This document shows positions 8,807-16,316 of a DNA stretch of 64,000 nucleotides, piece after piece; within the stretch, counting starts at the first letter, position 1; each line of letters begins with the position of its first letter. The notes beneath the pieces were generated by a model, which ran no database searches, was not told the origin of the DNA, and saw nothing but the letters and a program-made list of their open reading frames with translations. The stretch lies in NCBI GenBank assembly GCA_002438505.1, contig DJPI01000018.1, positions 1 through 64,000 of the forward strand, read 5' to 3'. Position numbers and translations under genes: made by a program. The stretch comes from Ruminococcaceae bacterium UBA6416 (lineage in GTDB: Bacteria > Bacillota > Clostridia > Oscillospirales > Acutalibacteraceae).

Positions 8807-9117
8807 CTGTGTTTTTTCCTTTCATGTATAAACAAATCAGTAGCCCTCGGCCGAGGCTCTATATATTTAATACACCCTAAAAGAGAAAAAAACAAGACTT
8901 GTTTTTTCCCGGAATTTGTGCTTGTCTGCAAAATTTGGCGCAAGTTGTGCAAATTTTTACAAAATTTACAAAATATCCGCTCAATCTATATATAAAAAAT
9001 CAATAGATTTTAGCTTCAAAATTTGATAAAATTTTTTGAATAGTGAAAAGTGTGTTTTTCTGCTCTTTTTGCTGTCAAAACTAAGCTTGTTAATTTATTT
9101 GTAGGAGGATGATTCCG
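8807..9117. other. Divergent intergenic region between methyltransferase and ppdK, with palindromes
   Basis: A strongly AT-rich 311-base gap. It holds a perfect palindrome CCTCGGCCGAGG (about 8845-8856) and a second one at 8887-8907 made of ten-base arms (AAAAAACAAG / CTTGTTTTTT) around a single base. Neither sits at a gene end, so they are more likely operator-like or promoter-proximal than terminators. A loose TTTACA-16-TATATA pair at 8965-8992 could be the ppdK promoter, leaving a leader of roughly 120 bases. Confidence 0.45.
8965..8992 (+). promoter_or_regulatory. Possible ppdK promoter
   Basis: TTTACA and TATATA hexamers 16 bases apart in an AT-rich stretch; an alternative TATAAA begins four bases further on. 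The match is loose and other AT-rich hexamers nearby could serve, so this is a weak call. Confidence 0.3.
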
Positions 9118-11745
9118 ATGAGCAAAAAATATGTATACCAGTTCAAGGAAGGCAACGCGAACATGCGTGAGCTCCTTGGCGGTAAGGGTGCAAACCTTGC
9201 GGAGATGACCTCTCTCGGTCTCCCCGTTCCCCAGGGTTTCACCATCTCAACCGAAGCCTGCACACAGTATTATGAGGACGGCAGACAGATCAACGACGAA
9301 ATCCGCGCCGAAATCATGAAGAACATTGACATTCTTGAGGAAACCACCGGCAAGAAGTTCGGTGATAAGGAGAATCCGCTTCTTGTTTCCGTCCGTTCCG
9401 GCGCAAGAGCTTCAATGCCCGGCATGATGGACACAATCCTTAACCTCGGTCTTAACGAGGACGTTGTTGCCGTCATCGCAGAGAAATCAAACAATCCCCG
9501 TTGGGCGTGGGACTGCTACAGACGTTTCATTCAGATGTACTCCGATGTTGTTATGGAAGTCGGCAAGAAGTACTTTGAGGAACTCATTGATGAAATGAAG
9601 AAGAAGAAGGGCGTTACCCAGGACGTTGAGCTTGACGCTGACGACCTCAAGGAGCTCGCTTCACAGTTTAAGGCTGAATACAAAGCAAAGATCGGCTCCG
9701 ATTTCCCGACCGATCCGAAAGAGCAGCTTTTCGGCGCAATCAAGGCCGTTTTCCGTTCATGGGACAACCCGCGTGCAAATGTTTATCGCCGTGACAACGA
9801 TATCCCGTATTCATGGGGTACCGCCGTTAATGTTCAGTCAATGGCGTTCGGAAACATGGGCGATGACTGCGGAACTGGCGTTGCTTTCACCCGTGACCCG
9901 GCAACCGGCGCAAAGGGTCTCTTCGGTGAATTCCTCACCAACGCTCAGGGCGAGGACGTTGTTGCAGGCGTTCGTACCCCGATGCACATTCAGGAAATGG
10001 CTCAGAAGTTCCCCGAGGCTTTTGAACAGTTCCAGAAGGTTTGCTCAACTCTTGAAAATCACTATAGAGATATGCAGGACATGGAGTTCACCGTTGAACA
10101 CGGAAAGCTCTTCATGCTCCAGACCAGAAACGGCAAGAGAACCGCTCAGGCCGCTCTCAAGATCGCTTGCGACCTTGTTGACGAAGGCATGAGAACGGAA
10201 GAAGAAGCCGTTGCAATGATTGACCCGAGAAACCTTGACACCCTCCTTCACCCGCAGTTTGACGCAAAAGCACTCAAGGCTGCAACTCCCATCGGCAAGG
10301 GTCTCGGTGCATCACCGGGTGCTGCCTGCGGCCAGATCGTTTTCACCGCTGACGATGCCGCTGCTTGGAAGGCACAGGGCAAGAAGGTTGTTCTTGTTCG
10401 CCTTGAAACCTCACCGGAGGACATCACAGGCATGAAGGCCTCTCAGGGTATTCTCACCGTTCGCGGCGGCATGACCTCACACGCAGCCGTTGTTGCCCGC
10501 GGAATGGGTACCTGCTGCGTTTCCGGTTGCTCAGACATTGCAATGGATGAAGCAGGCAAGAAGTTCACCCTCGCAGGAAAGACCTTCCACGAAGGCGATG
10601 TTATCTCCATCGACGGTTCAACCGGCAACATCTATGACGGTGCCATCCCGACCGTTGACGCAACAATCGCAGGCGAATTCGGAAGAATCATGTCCTGGGC
10701 TGACAAGTACAGAAAGCTCAAGGTTAGAACCAATGCCGACACTCCGGCAGACGCAAAGAAAGCCCGTGAACTCGGCGCAGAAGGTATCGGCCTTTGCAGA
10801 ACCGAGCATATGTTCTTTGAGGCTGACAGAATTGCCGCTTTCCGTGAGATGATCTGCTCAGACACCGTTGAGGAAAGAGTGGCTGCTCTTGACAAGATCC
10901 TCCCGATGCAGCAGGCTGACTTTGAAAAGCTTTATGAAGCCCTTGAAGGCTGCCCGGTTACCATCCGTTTCCTTGATCCGCCGCTTCATGAGTTCGTTCC
11001 CACCGAGGAAGCCGACATTGAAGCCCTTGCAAAGGCTCAGGGCAAGAGCGTTGAAGCAATCAAGACTATCATCGCTTCTCTCCACGAGTTCAACCCGATG
11101 ATGGGTCACAGAGGCTGCCGTCTTGCAGTTACCTATCCGGAAATTGCAAAGATGCAGACAAAGGCTGTTATCCGCGCCGCAATCAATGTTTCAAAGGCTC
11201 ATCCGGACTGGAACATCGTTCCGGAAATCATGATTCCGCTCGTTGGTGAAGTTAAAGAGCTTAAGTATGTTAAGAAGTTCGTTGTTGAAACCGCCGACGC
11301 AGAAATTGCTGCAGCAGGCGCTGACCTCAAGTATGAAGTTGGCACAATGATTGAAATTCCGAGAGCTGCTCTCACCGCTGATGAGATTGCAAAGGAAGCT
11401 GACTTCTTCTGCTTCGGAACCAATGACCTCACTCAGATGACCTTCGGCTTCAGCCGTGACGATGCCGGTAAGTTCCTTGACGCTTACTATGACGCAAAGA
11501 TCTTTGAGAACGATCCGTTCGCAAAGCTTGACCAGAACGGCGTTGGCAAGCTCATGAAGATGACTCTTGACCTCGGCAAGCCGGTCAATCCCGCTCTCCA
11601 CTGCGGAATCTGCGGCGAGCACGGCGGCGATCCCTCGTCCGTTGAGTTCTGCCACAAGATTGGCCTTGACTACGTTTCATGCTCACCGTTCAGAGTTCCC
11701 ATCGCAAGACTTGCTGCTGCTCAGGCTGCAATCGCTGAGAAATAA
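9118..11745 (+). CDS. ppdK: Pyruvate, phosphate dikinase
   Basis: Interconverts pyruvate + ATP + phosphate and phosphoenolpyruvate + AMP + pyrophosphate; in anaerobes it commonly serves pyrophosphate-linked glycolysis or PEP synthesis. The 875-aa length is standard. Visible parts are the N-terminal nucleotide-binding domain (GGKGANLAEM, SVRSGARASMPGMMDTILN), the central phosphohistidine motif GGMTSHAAVVARG with His455, and the C-terminal TIM barrel with GLCRTEHMF, GHRGCRL, GTNDLTQMTFGFSRDD and the catalytic-cysteine stretch LHCGICGEHGGDP. The start at 9118 is chosen over 9109 because AGGAGG (9103-9108) is nine bases upstream of it. Codon use is strongly biased to C-ending codons, a sign of high expression. 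The stop runs into a terminator repeated elsewhere in the window. Confidence 0.97.
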   Translation: MSKKYVYQFKEGNANMRELLGGKGANLAEMTSLGLPVPQGFTISTEACTQYYEDGRQINDEIRAEIMKNIDILEETTGKKFGDKENPLLVSVRSGARASMPGMMDTILNLGLNEDVVAVIAEKSNNPRWAWDCYRRFIQMYSDVVMEVGKKYFEELIDEMKKKKGVTQDVELDADDLKELASQFKAEYKAKIGSDFPTDPKEQLFGAIKAVFRSWDNPRANVYRRDNDIPYSWGTAVNVQSMAFGNMGDDCGTGVAFTRDPATGAKGLFGEFLTNAQGEDVVAGVRTPMHIQEMAQKFPEAFEQFQKVCSTLENHYRDMQDMEFTVEHGKLFMLQTRNGKRTAQAALKIACDLVDEGMRTEEEAVAMIDPRNLDTLLHPQFDAKALKAATPIGKGLGASPGAACGQIVFTADDAAAWKAQGKKVVLVRLETSPEDITGMKASQGILTVRGGMTSHAAVVARGMGTCCVSGCSDIAMDEAGKKFTLAGKTFHEGDVISIDGSTGNIYDGAIPTVDATIAGEFGRIMSWADKYRKLKVRTNADTPADAKKARELGAEGIGLCRTEHMFFEADRIAAFREMICSDTVEERVAALDKILPMQQADFEKLYEALEGCPVTIRFLDPPLHEFVPTEEADIEALAKAQGKSVEAIKTIIASLHEFNPMMGHRGCRLAVTYPEIAKMQTKAVIRAAINVSKAHPDWNIVPEIMIPLVGEVKELKYVKKFVVETADAEIAAAGADLKYEVGTMIEIPRAALTADEIAKEADFFCFGTNDLTQMTFGFSRDDAGKFLDAYYDAKIFENDPFAKLDQNGVGKLMKMTLDLGKPVNPALHCGICGEHGGDPSSVEFCHKIGLDYVSCSPFRVPIARLAAAQAAIAEK

Positions 11746-11799
11746 TTTTCAGATTGGCAATAAATTCACCCCCGTGGCTCAATGTCACGGGGGTGTTTT
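11740..11799 (+). repeat. Terminator repeat, copy 1 (ppdK terminator)
   Basis: The block begins with AAATAATTTTC at 11740, which spans the ppdK stop codon, then seven non-matching bases, then 42 bases (11758-11799) identical to 14851-14892. The identical part contains a hairpin with arms CACCCCCGTG and CACGGGGGTG and a T run, so it functions as the intrinsic terminator of ppdK. The second copy has the same order and spacing at the end of the accessory operon. Confidence 0.9.
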
Positions 11800-11818
11800 G
11801 TAATTTTTTTATTTTTGA

Positions 11819-11844
11819 TGCAACATTATCCTGATATTATCGGA
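11819..11844 (+). promoter_or_regulatory. Candidate ECF-type autoregulated promoter
   Basis: TGCAAC and CGGA are separated by 16 bases, close to the TGAAAC-N16-CGTA pattern known for extracytoplasmic-function sigma factors of Firmicutes, and lie just upstream of the sigma gene. Many such sigma factors transcribe their own gene. The match is imperfect and no second example was found in the window. Confidence 0.35.
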
Positions 11845-11868
11845 ACTATAAGTGAAAGGGGGTTGAAG

Positions 11869-12369
11869 ATGAAAAATCAATCGCTGCGTACGGACGATTG
11901 TTTTGATGAGATAGTTGACAAGTATTCTAACATGGTTTATCGCATAGCATTTGCAAATGTACACATTAAAACCGATGCTGATGATATATTTCAGGAGGTT
12001 TTTCTGTTGTACTTCAAGAAAAACTTATCATTTGAAAGTGAAGAACACCGGCGTAATTGGCTCATTAATGTAACATTAAAATACTGCAAAAAAGTTCATT
12101 CATCTTCGTGGTATAAAAAGGTTGACTTATCAGATGAGTTTCCTCAACTGCGCAGTGAGTTGAATGATAATGAATATGAGCTTTATGCCGCCGTTCAGTC
12201 TTTACCCCGAAAATACAGAAATCCAATATATCTGTATTATTACGAAGGGTTTTCGCTTGAAGAGATTAGCAATATGCTTGAGGTTAAGCCGTCAACAGTA
12301 AGAAGCCAAATGAAACGAGGCAGAGAAAAGCTTAAAACTATGCTCGAAAGGGACGCTCTCAATGAATAA
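11869..12369 (+). CDS. ECF-type RNA polymerase sigma factor
   Basis: Alternative sigma-70 family factor of about 166 aa. The start at 11869 follows an AGGGGG site by six bases. Region 2 is seen at about residues 10-75, with YSNMVYRIAFANV and the DADDIFQEVFLLYFKK stretch that fits the DxxQExFL core-binding/-10 motif. Region 4 covers about residues 110-160, with LPRKYRNPIYLYYYEGFSLEEIS and a helix-turn-helix ending in VRSQMKRGREKLK. It overlaps the next gene by eight bases, the normal arrangement of sigma factor and anti-sigma partner. Base composition is much more AT-rich than ppdK. Confidence 0.92.
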   Translation: MKNQSLRTDDCFDEIVDKYSNMVYRIAFANVHIKTDADDIFQEVFLLYFKKNLSFESEEHRRNWLINVTLKYCKKVHSSSWYKKVDLSDEFPQLRSELNDNEYELYAAVQSLPRKYRNPIYLYYYEGFSLEEISNMLEVKPSTVRSQMKRGREKLKTMLERDALNE

Positions 12370-13225
12370 AGAAACAATTTCCGTAATTAATTCAATAGTA
12401 AGGCCAGAGAAGAACTTAATTTTGGACACAAAGGCTAAAGCTCACAATAATATAAAACACTTTAGCAAAAGAAGCAAGGCAACCGTTCTTGCCGCCATGG
12501 CAGCGTCATTCATTTTTGTTTTTGGTTTTTTGCTTGTACAATTTGGTATGGAAAACAATGCAAATAAAGAATTGACAAACAGTTCTGATGTATCCTTACC
12601 TAACAGTTCAAATTACAGTGAATTTGACGAAATAATACCTAATATTAGAATGTGTGATCATGCGAACACCCCCATAAACGTATCGATTGAAGAAATTCCG
12701 ATGAAACACTTATACTGCAGTGCCCTCGAGATGTTTAATAGTGACAAAATAGCACTTATTATTTCAGGAACAGTAGAAAGTGTCAACACACACATATATA
12801 AAAGCCTTATATACAGCGAAGTTGTCTTGCAAATCCAAGACACTCTCAAGGGCAGCACGACCTCAAATGACACAATATCCTTCATCGAGCTTGGCGGAAC
12901 CATAGATAAGTCCGCTTCAAATATATTTTTTTCTCAATATATCAATAGAATTAGATACAGTCTTTACATTAATACTTGCAAAGATGACTTTTCAAAAGGA
13001 TTTTCAATTATATATAATATGTATACAAATTCAAAAGTCGGAGACAAAATAGTAGTTTTCCTTGAGGAAACATCTCTCGACTTTCACAATAAAGAAACAT
13101 ATTTAATTGCAGGGTCATGTCAAGGAAAATTCATTCAATTTAAAGAGGAATACATTCCGGCATCGCTAAATTGCCAATTACCCAAATATCGTTATAAAGA
13201 TTTCCTTTGCTTTTCTAAAAATTGA
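12362..13225 (+). CDS. Membrane-anchored putative anti-sigma factor with extracytoplasmic domain
   Basis: Likely regulator of the preceding sigma factor, inferred from the eight-base overlap and topology. It has a short cytoplasmic N terminus (about 38 residues, no HxxxCxxC zinc motif), one membrane segment near residues 40-62 (VLAAMAASFIFVFGFLLVQFG) and an external domain of about 220 residues. The external domain resembles the last gene of this operon: ISGTVESV...SEVVLQIQDTLKGS...ISFIELGG here against LRGKVINS...SEVKIIDCYQGN...VFVRELGG there, and KVGDKIVVFLEE against ETGEEVILFLVP. That paralogy is direct from the sequence; the anti-sigma role is inference. Confidence 0.75.
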   Translation: MNKETISVINSIVRPEKNLILDTKAKAHNNIKHFSKRSKATVLAAMAASFIFVFGFLLVQFGMENNANKELTNSSDVSLPNSSNYSEFDEIIPNIRMCDHANTPINVSIEEIPMKHLYCSALEMFNSDKIALIISGTVESVNTHIYKSLIYSEVVLQIQDTLKGSTTSNDTISFIELGGTIDKSASNIFFSQYINRIRYSLYINTCKDDFSKGFSIIYNMYTNSKVGDKIVVFLEETSLDFHNKETYLIAGSCQGKFIQFKEEYIPASLNCQLPKYRYKDFLCFSKN

Positions 13226-13288
13226 ATTCGTTTTGAATTAATAATATTCTGCGCAGAATTATTCAATAGAAAAGGAGGTGATAGAATT
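13226..13288 (+). other. Short dyad between the anti-sigma gene and the leader ORF
   Basis: A perfect 14-base palindrome ATTCTGCGCAGAAT (13246-13259) sits between the two genes. It lacks a T run, so it may be an RNA stability or regulatory element rather than a terminator. It is followed by an unusually complete Shine-Dalgarno, AAAGGAGGTGAT. Confidence 0.4.
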
Positions 13289-13333
13289 ATGACCATATAT
13301 ACGATGCAATCAATTTATTTAGAAAGGACATAG
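13289..13333 (+). CDS. 14-codon leader peptide upstream of the metalloprotease
   Basis: A very short frame reading MTIYTMQSIYLERT then TAG. It is preceded at a normal distance by AAAGGAGGTGAT, the strongest ribosome binding site in this region, and its stop lies three bases before the protease ATG. The arrangement suggests translational coupling or leader control of the protease. It could also be chance, with the strong site serving a former gene. Confidence 0.5.
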   Translation: MTIYTMQSIYLERT

Positions 13334-13336
13334 TCA

Positions 13337-14017
13337 ATGAAAGGTTTTCACAAAGCAATATGTACGTTTAAAAAAATGTTTTTCATCCTAATAGCAGCAG
13401 TTTCTGCTATTACTATTGCTGCTATTTCCTACCCAAGCGCAAATGCTTATTCAACTTGGGGATCTAGTAAAATGACTGGTGGTGTTGGCCAATCCGGCAA
13501 TTATACACGCTGCTACTGGTATGATACAGACTCATTAAACACAAGCTAGCGAAACAGGATAGATACCAGTATGACTGCATGGTGTAATACCGGTTCTCAA
13601 GGATGTGGAGTATACACTAGCGTTTGGTTCACTCGTACGACAACAAAATCAAATTCTGTGATTGACTTTTATGAGACAAGTAGCTTACCTACCGGCGTAT
13701 ATGGTCTGACTTCATTATATACAGGTACTGGAAGCTCTTCCAAAAGAGTCTATCCAACTTCATCTTCGCCAATTAATTGGGTTTGGGCAAAAATTCAAAT
13801 AAGTGCTTCAACCTGTAATAGCGAAGATTATGCTTTGACTGCAACCCAAAAAAGGGCTATGGTCGAGCACGAAATAGGACACGCTTTTGGTTTAGCACAT
13901 GTTACAAAAGCAAAAAGCAGACTAATGTATCCTTATGCTGATGAATGTACAGCCTCAAGGCCTACAAAATATGAATGCAACGGTATTAATTCATTATATG
14001 GAGGTTATAACCCATGA
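13337..14017 (+). pseudogene. Secreted matrixin-like zinc metalloprotease interrupted by an in-frame TAG
   Basis: Two open stretches, 13337-13546 and 13550-14014, lie in the same frame and are separated only by a TAG at 13547-13549. Together they encode about 225 residues: a signal peptide (MFFILIAAVSAITIAAIS, then a likely cleavage after SANA), a YWYDTDSLNTS region, the zinc-binding signature HExxHxxGxxH (HEIGHAFGLAH, encoded at 13868-13900) and a Met-turn reading SRLMYPYA. These are hallmarks of M10A/matrixin-type metzincins. The stop overlaps the next start (ATGA), so translational coupling is preserved. Either one nonsense mutation inactivated the gene, or the amber codon is read through; the reading frame is otherwise intact, so decay would be recent. 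Confidence 0.8.
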
Positions 14018-14838
14018 AAAAAATTATAATTTCTTCAATCTGTGCACTGGCAATTATATTCACATTTTTTTCCCTGAATAACCATGATGGTAAAAATGCT
14101 GCTATATCATTGATGCATGACAAAACTGTTTCCACATCGCCGGTGCAAAACAACTTCATTGATGTTTCGTCACCGGTGGCCGCAAAAAACAACAAAGCAA
14201 TCAAGGTTGACATGGGTGATGTAAGCATGTCAAGCCCCATTGGAACAGATGCTGAAAAATTTGCGATTGCAGACTCAGTAGTTCTGAGAGGCAAAGTCAT
14301 AAATTCAAATTATGTTCTCGATGGCAGCACGGTATATACAAAATCTGAAGTCAAAATAATTGATTGCTATCAAGGAAACTTGGCAAAAGGAGAGACTGTT
14401 TTTGTCAGAGAACTCGGTGGTTTTATTCCGTCAGATGTGTATAGCAATGCAATTAGCGTTGAAAAGTATGGTGTAGGCGTTGATACCGAAAACCATACCG
14501 ATCGAAAAACTTTGGATGTCCGTATAGAGGACTTCAAAGTTATGGAAACCGGTGAAGAAGTTATACTGTTTCTGGTTCCCATTAATCAGTCCGAGCTTGA
14601 TGAGTTTAAAAACGGTTGCTATGATCTCATAAGAATGTGGCAAGGAAAGTTGTTGTATAATGAAAAATATGACGCCTATGTTCCCTATGTTCCCGAATAT
14701 GAGCTTGAAAGCGAAGCAAGCAAAAGCGATTCACATTATCGGATCAAGGAATCAGACGTTTCAAGCGGTTTGGTGCAGGCAAAAGCTTACTCATTAGCGG
14801 AGTTTAAAAACCTTGCCGAATCTGTTGCAAAAAAATAA
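14014..14838 (+). CDS. Secreted or membrane-tethered protein, paralogue of the anti-sigma external domain
   Basis: A 274-aa protein with an N-terminal hydrophobic signal or anchor (MKKIIISSICALAIIFTFF) and no lipobox cysteine. Its central part (about residues 85-190) resembles the external domain of the putative anti-sigma factor three genes upstream, sharing the order GxV..., SEVxI...G, ELGG and a later G(E/D)xxxxFL motif. It overlaps the protease stop by four bases (ATGA). No catalytic residues are recognised. A role as substrate, inhibitor or co-sensor with the protease is a guess from context. Confidence 0.75.
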   Translation: MKKIIISSICALAIIFTFFSLNNHDGKNAAISLMHDKTVSTSPVQNNFIDVSSPVAAKNNKAIKVDMGDVSMSSPIGTDAEKFAIADSVVLRGKVINSNYVLDGSTVYTKSEVKIIDCYQGNLAKGETVFVRELGGFIPSDVYSNAISVEKYGVGVDTENHTDRKTLDVRIEDFKVMETGEEVILFLVPINQSELDEFKNGCYDLIRMWQGKLLYNEKYDAYVPYVPEYELESEASKSDSHYRIKESDVSSGLVQAKAYSLAEFKNLAESVAKK

Positions 14839-14892
14839 TTTTCGTCAAATCAATAAATTCACCCCCGTGGCTCAATGTCACGGGGGTGTTTT
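14833..14892 (+). repeat. Terminator repeat, copy 2 (end of the accessory operon)
   Basis: AAATAATTTTC (14833-14843) spans the stop codon of the last operon gene, followed by seven different bases and then the 42 bases at 14851-14892 that are identical to 11758-11799 after ppdK. It forms the same CCCCCGTG hairpin terminator. The two copies delimit about 3.1 kb of AT-rich accessory DNA. Confidence 0.9.
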
Positions 14893-14912
14893 CATATAAT
14901 CACGCTATAATT

Positions 14913-15200
14913 TCAATATCTGTTCTTTCTGCCTGATTTGTTGATTTTGGCAATTTCTTTGAATTTCGCCCTCTTGGCTTCAAGATATCTGCTGTTGTTT
15001 GCCGCATAGTCGTTTTCGGTTTTCAGTTTTCGATAGGATGCAAGGCGTGCGGCGTCCAAAGTTCCATTCGTAAGCGCTCTCAGGACTGCGCAGCCCGGCT
15101 CTGCAGTGTGGGTGCAATCGGTATATTTACACGCGCGAGACAGTTCTTCAATGTCCGCAAACGCCGTATCAATACCATCGCCGCTGTCCCACATTCTTTG
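14913..15200 (-). pseudogene. rsgA: RsgA (ribosome-dependent GTPase) C-terminal fragment
   Basis: The last ~93 codons of a circularly permuted ribosome-assembly GTPase: MWDSGDGIDTAFADIEEL, the zinc-knuckle region with CKYTDCTHTAEPGCAV and a basic tail ending RKFKEIAK-like. The GTPase and OB domains are absent. The upstream DNA instead matches a GNAT acetyltransferase, so the two fragments are joined at about 15195. A truncated RsgA could not bind GTP; the full gene is presumably elsewhere. Confidence 0.8.
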
Positions 15201-15530
15201 AATCTTGGAATCTCAGCATTGAGCACAAGAGGCAAACACATCAGGTTGATTTCGCAATCGGATATGTCTGCGGTCTTGAAGCCCTTATAATTCAAAAACT
15301 TCGGGTTGCAAGAAATTCTCGTTTCCGCCCCTCGGCGCATAGAATACAAACTCCTTTCTTCCTTTGTGCCTTGGCGTCCCGAATGCACTCATCTAAAAGG
15401 TCGTTCGAATATCCGTGTCCTTTCATACCCACAGACAGTTGATGTAAAGCCAGCCATCTGCCACGATGAGTACCCACGCGGTTTCCGTTGGCATATCAAT
15501 AAATTCATCCCCACTATTCAATGCACGGGA
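15195..15530 (-). pseudogene. GNAT acetyltransferase remnant with frameshifts
   Basis: Three pieces in different minus-strand frames together resemble one GNAT-family acetyltransferase: about 15420-15530 (SGDEFIDMPTETAWVLIV and DGWLYINCLWV), about 15310-15430 (KGHGYSNDLLDECIRDAKAQ and KKGVCIL), and about 15200-15310 (NPKFLNYKGFKTADISD and EIPRFKECG). At least two frameshifts separate them, and the C-terminal part is replaced by RsgA sequence. It is therefore non-functional. Confidence 0.7.
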
Positions 15531-15536
15531 GATTTT

Positions 15537-15840
15537 CAATACTTGACTTTTTCTTCATTATCTGATATCATATACCCACCATAAAGAGTGGCGCGAGTGC
15601 TACGGAATATCTGAAAGTTTGCATCTGATTGCAAGTATGGTTGTGTTTAACAAGGACGAAAACGCAGGCAGGCTGACGCCTGTCAAGTTTGAAGACGCAG
15701 TTAAACGTAATCAGACGCCGCAATGCTTGCAAAGTTTCAGGTGTTCCGCAGCACACGGGACAGACCCGTTGACCGCCCGGCAACCTGCAAAAGCGCAAGG
15801 TGCCAAAGTCTGACCGATGGTGAAAAAGTATAAGCTATTT
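15537..15840. other. Unassigned stretch, no convincing gene
   Basis: About 300 bases between the GNAT remnant and a terminator. The plus strand has a 64-codon frame (15619-15813) without a ribosome binding site; its first part (IASMVVFNKDENAGRLTPVKFEDAV) looks protein-like but was not recognised, and the remainder seems shifted. It may be another gene remnant. Confidence 0.4.
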
Positions 15841-15841
15841 G

Positions 15842-15875
15842 ACACTCATTGGTAACGATGGGTGTTTTCTTTTTG
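15842..15875 (+). terminator. Intrinsic terminator-like hairpin
   Basis: ACACTCAT pairs with ATGGGTGT across a short loop and is followed by TTTTCTTTTT. It separates the decayed region from the small gene at 15915. Confidence 0.6.
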
Positions 15876-15914
15876 CCTCTCTTTGCGGAAAAATTTTAAA
15901 GAGAGGTTTTTTCA

Positions 15915-16199
15915 ATGTCAAAACTCAAAAATTTATTAAAAGCTTATCCGGAATGCAGAATTTTTGTGCATTGCAAAACTCATGAGCTTGCCCGCCGTTT
16001 CCTTGCTGACGCAGAGGCCAAGGGCTTCACCTTCGGTGACGGCGTGAAGCCAACAGAACGGGACACCGACAGCATTTTTGCCCTCAATGACGACATGACA
16101 ATAAATTACATCGGATTTGTCGGTCACATGGCGTTCTCCTCCGGCACGGACAAGGTCGGAGACAAAAAGCTTGTGAGGATTGAGTACGGTGAAATTTGA
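15915..16199 (+). CDS. Small protein of unknown function (94 aa)
   Basis: A compact soluble protein beginning MSKLKNLLKAYPECRIFVHCK, with an AGAGAGG site eight bases before the ATG. It has a mixed alpha/beta look, contains the segment FTFGDGVKP and ends in a GHMAFSSG...LVRIEYGEI strand. No membrane segment, catalytic or DNA-binding motif is visible. Codon use is closer to the host than the AT-rich operon upstream. Proteins of this kind occur in mobile or phage-like accessory regions of Firmicutes, but no family was recognised. Confidence 0.7.
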   Translation: MSKLKNLLKAYPECRIFVHCKTHELARRFLADAEAKGFTFGDGVKPTERDTDSIFALNDDMTINYIGFVGHMAFSSGTDKVGDKKLVRIEYGEI

Positions 16200-16316
16200 G
16201 CAGATGTCCGCAAAGTGTGCTCAGGTCTGAAAATTTCCCTCGGAAAATGTGTACCGCATATAACAAAGGAGCCGCCCGGTAACGGACAGCTCCAATTTTT
16301 TAACCTTCTGATTGGA

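Noticed and set aside
11782..11868. Extension of the sigma factor to an upstream start
   Set aside because: The extended frame starts inside the ppdK terminator; the AGGGGG-preceded start at 11869 gives the normal ECF length.
13246..13259. ATTCTGCGCAGAAT palindrome as a terminator
   Set aside because: There is no T run after it on either strand, so it was recorded only as a dyad.
15497..15536. A degenerate third copy of the 42-base terminator repeat
   Set aside because: It matches about 27 of 42 bases (CAATAAATTCA, CCCC, TCAATG, CACGGG), but the minus strand here encodes GDEFID of the GNAT remnant, so the resemblance is better explained as chance or as coding sequence.
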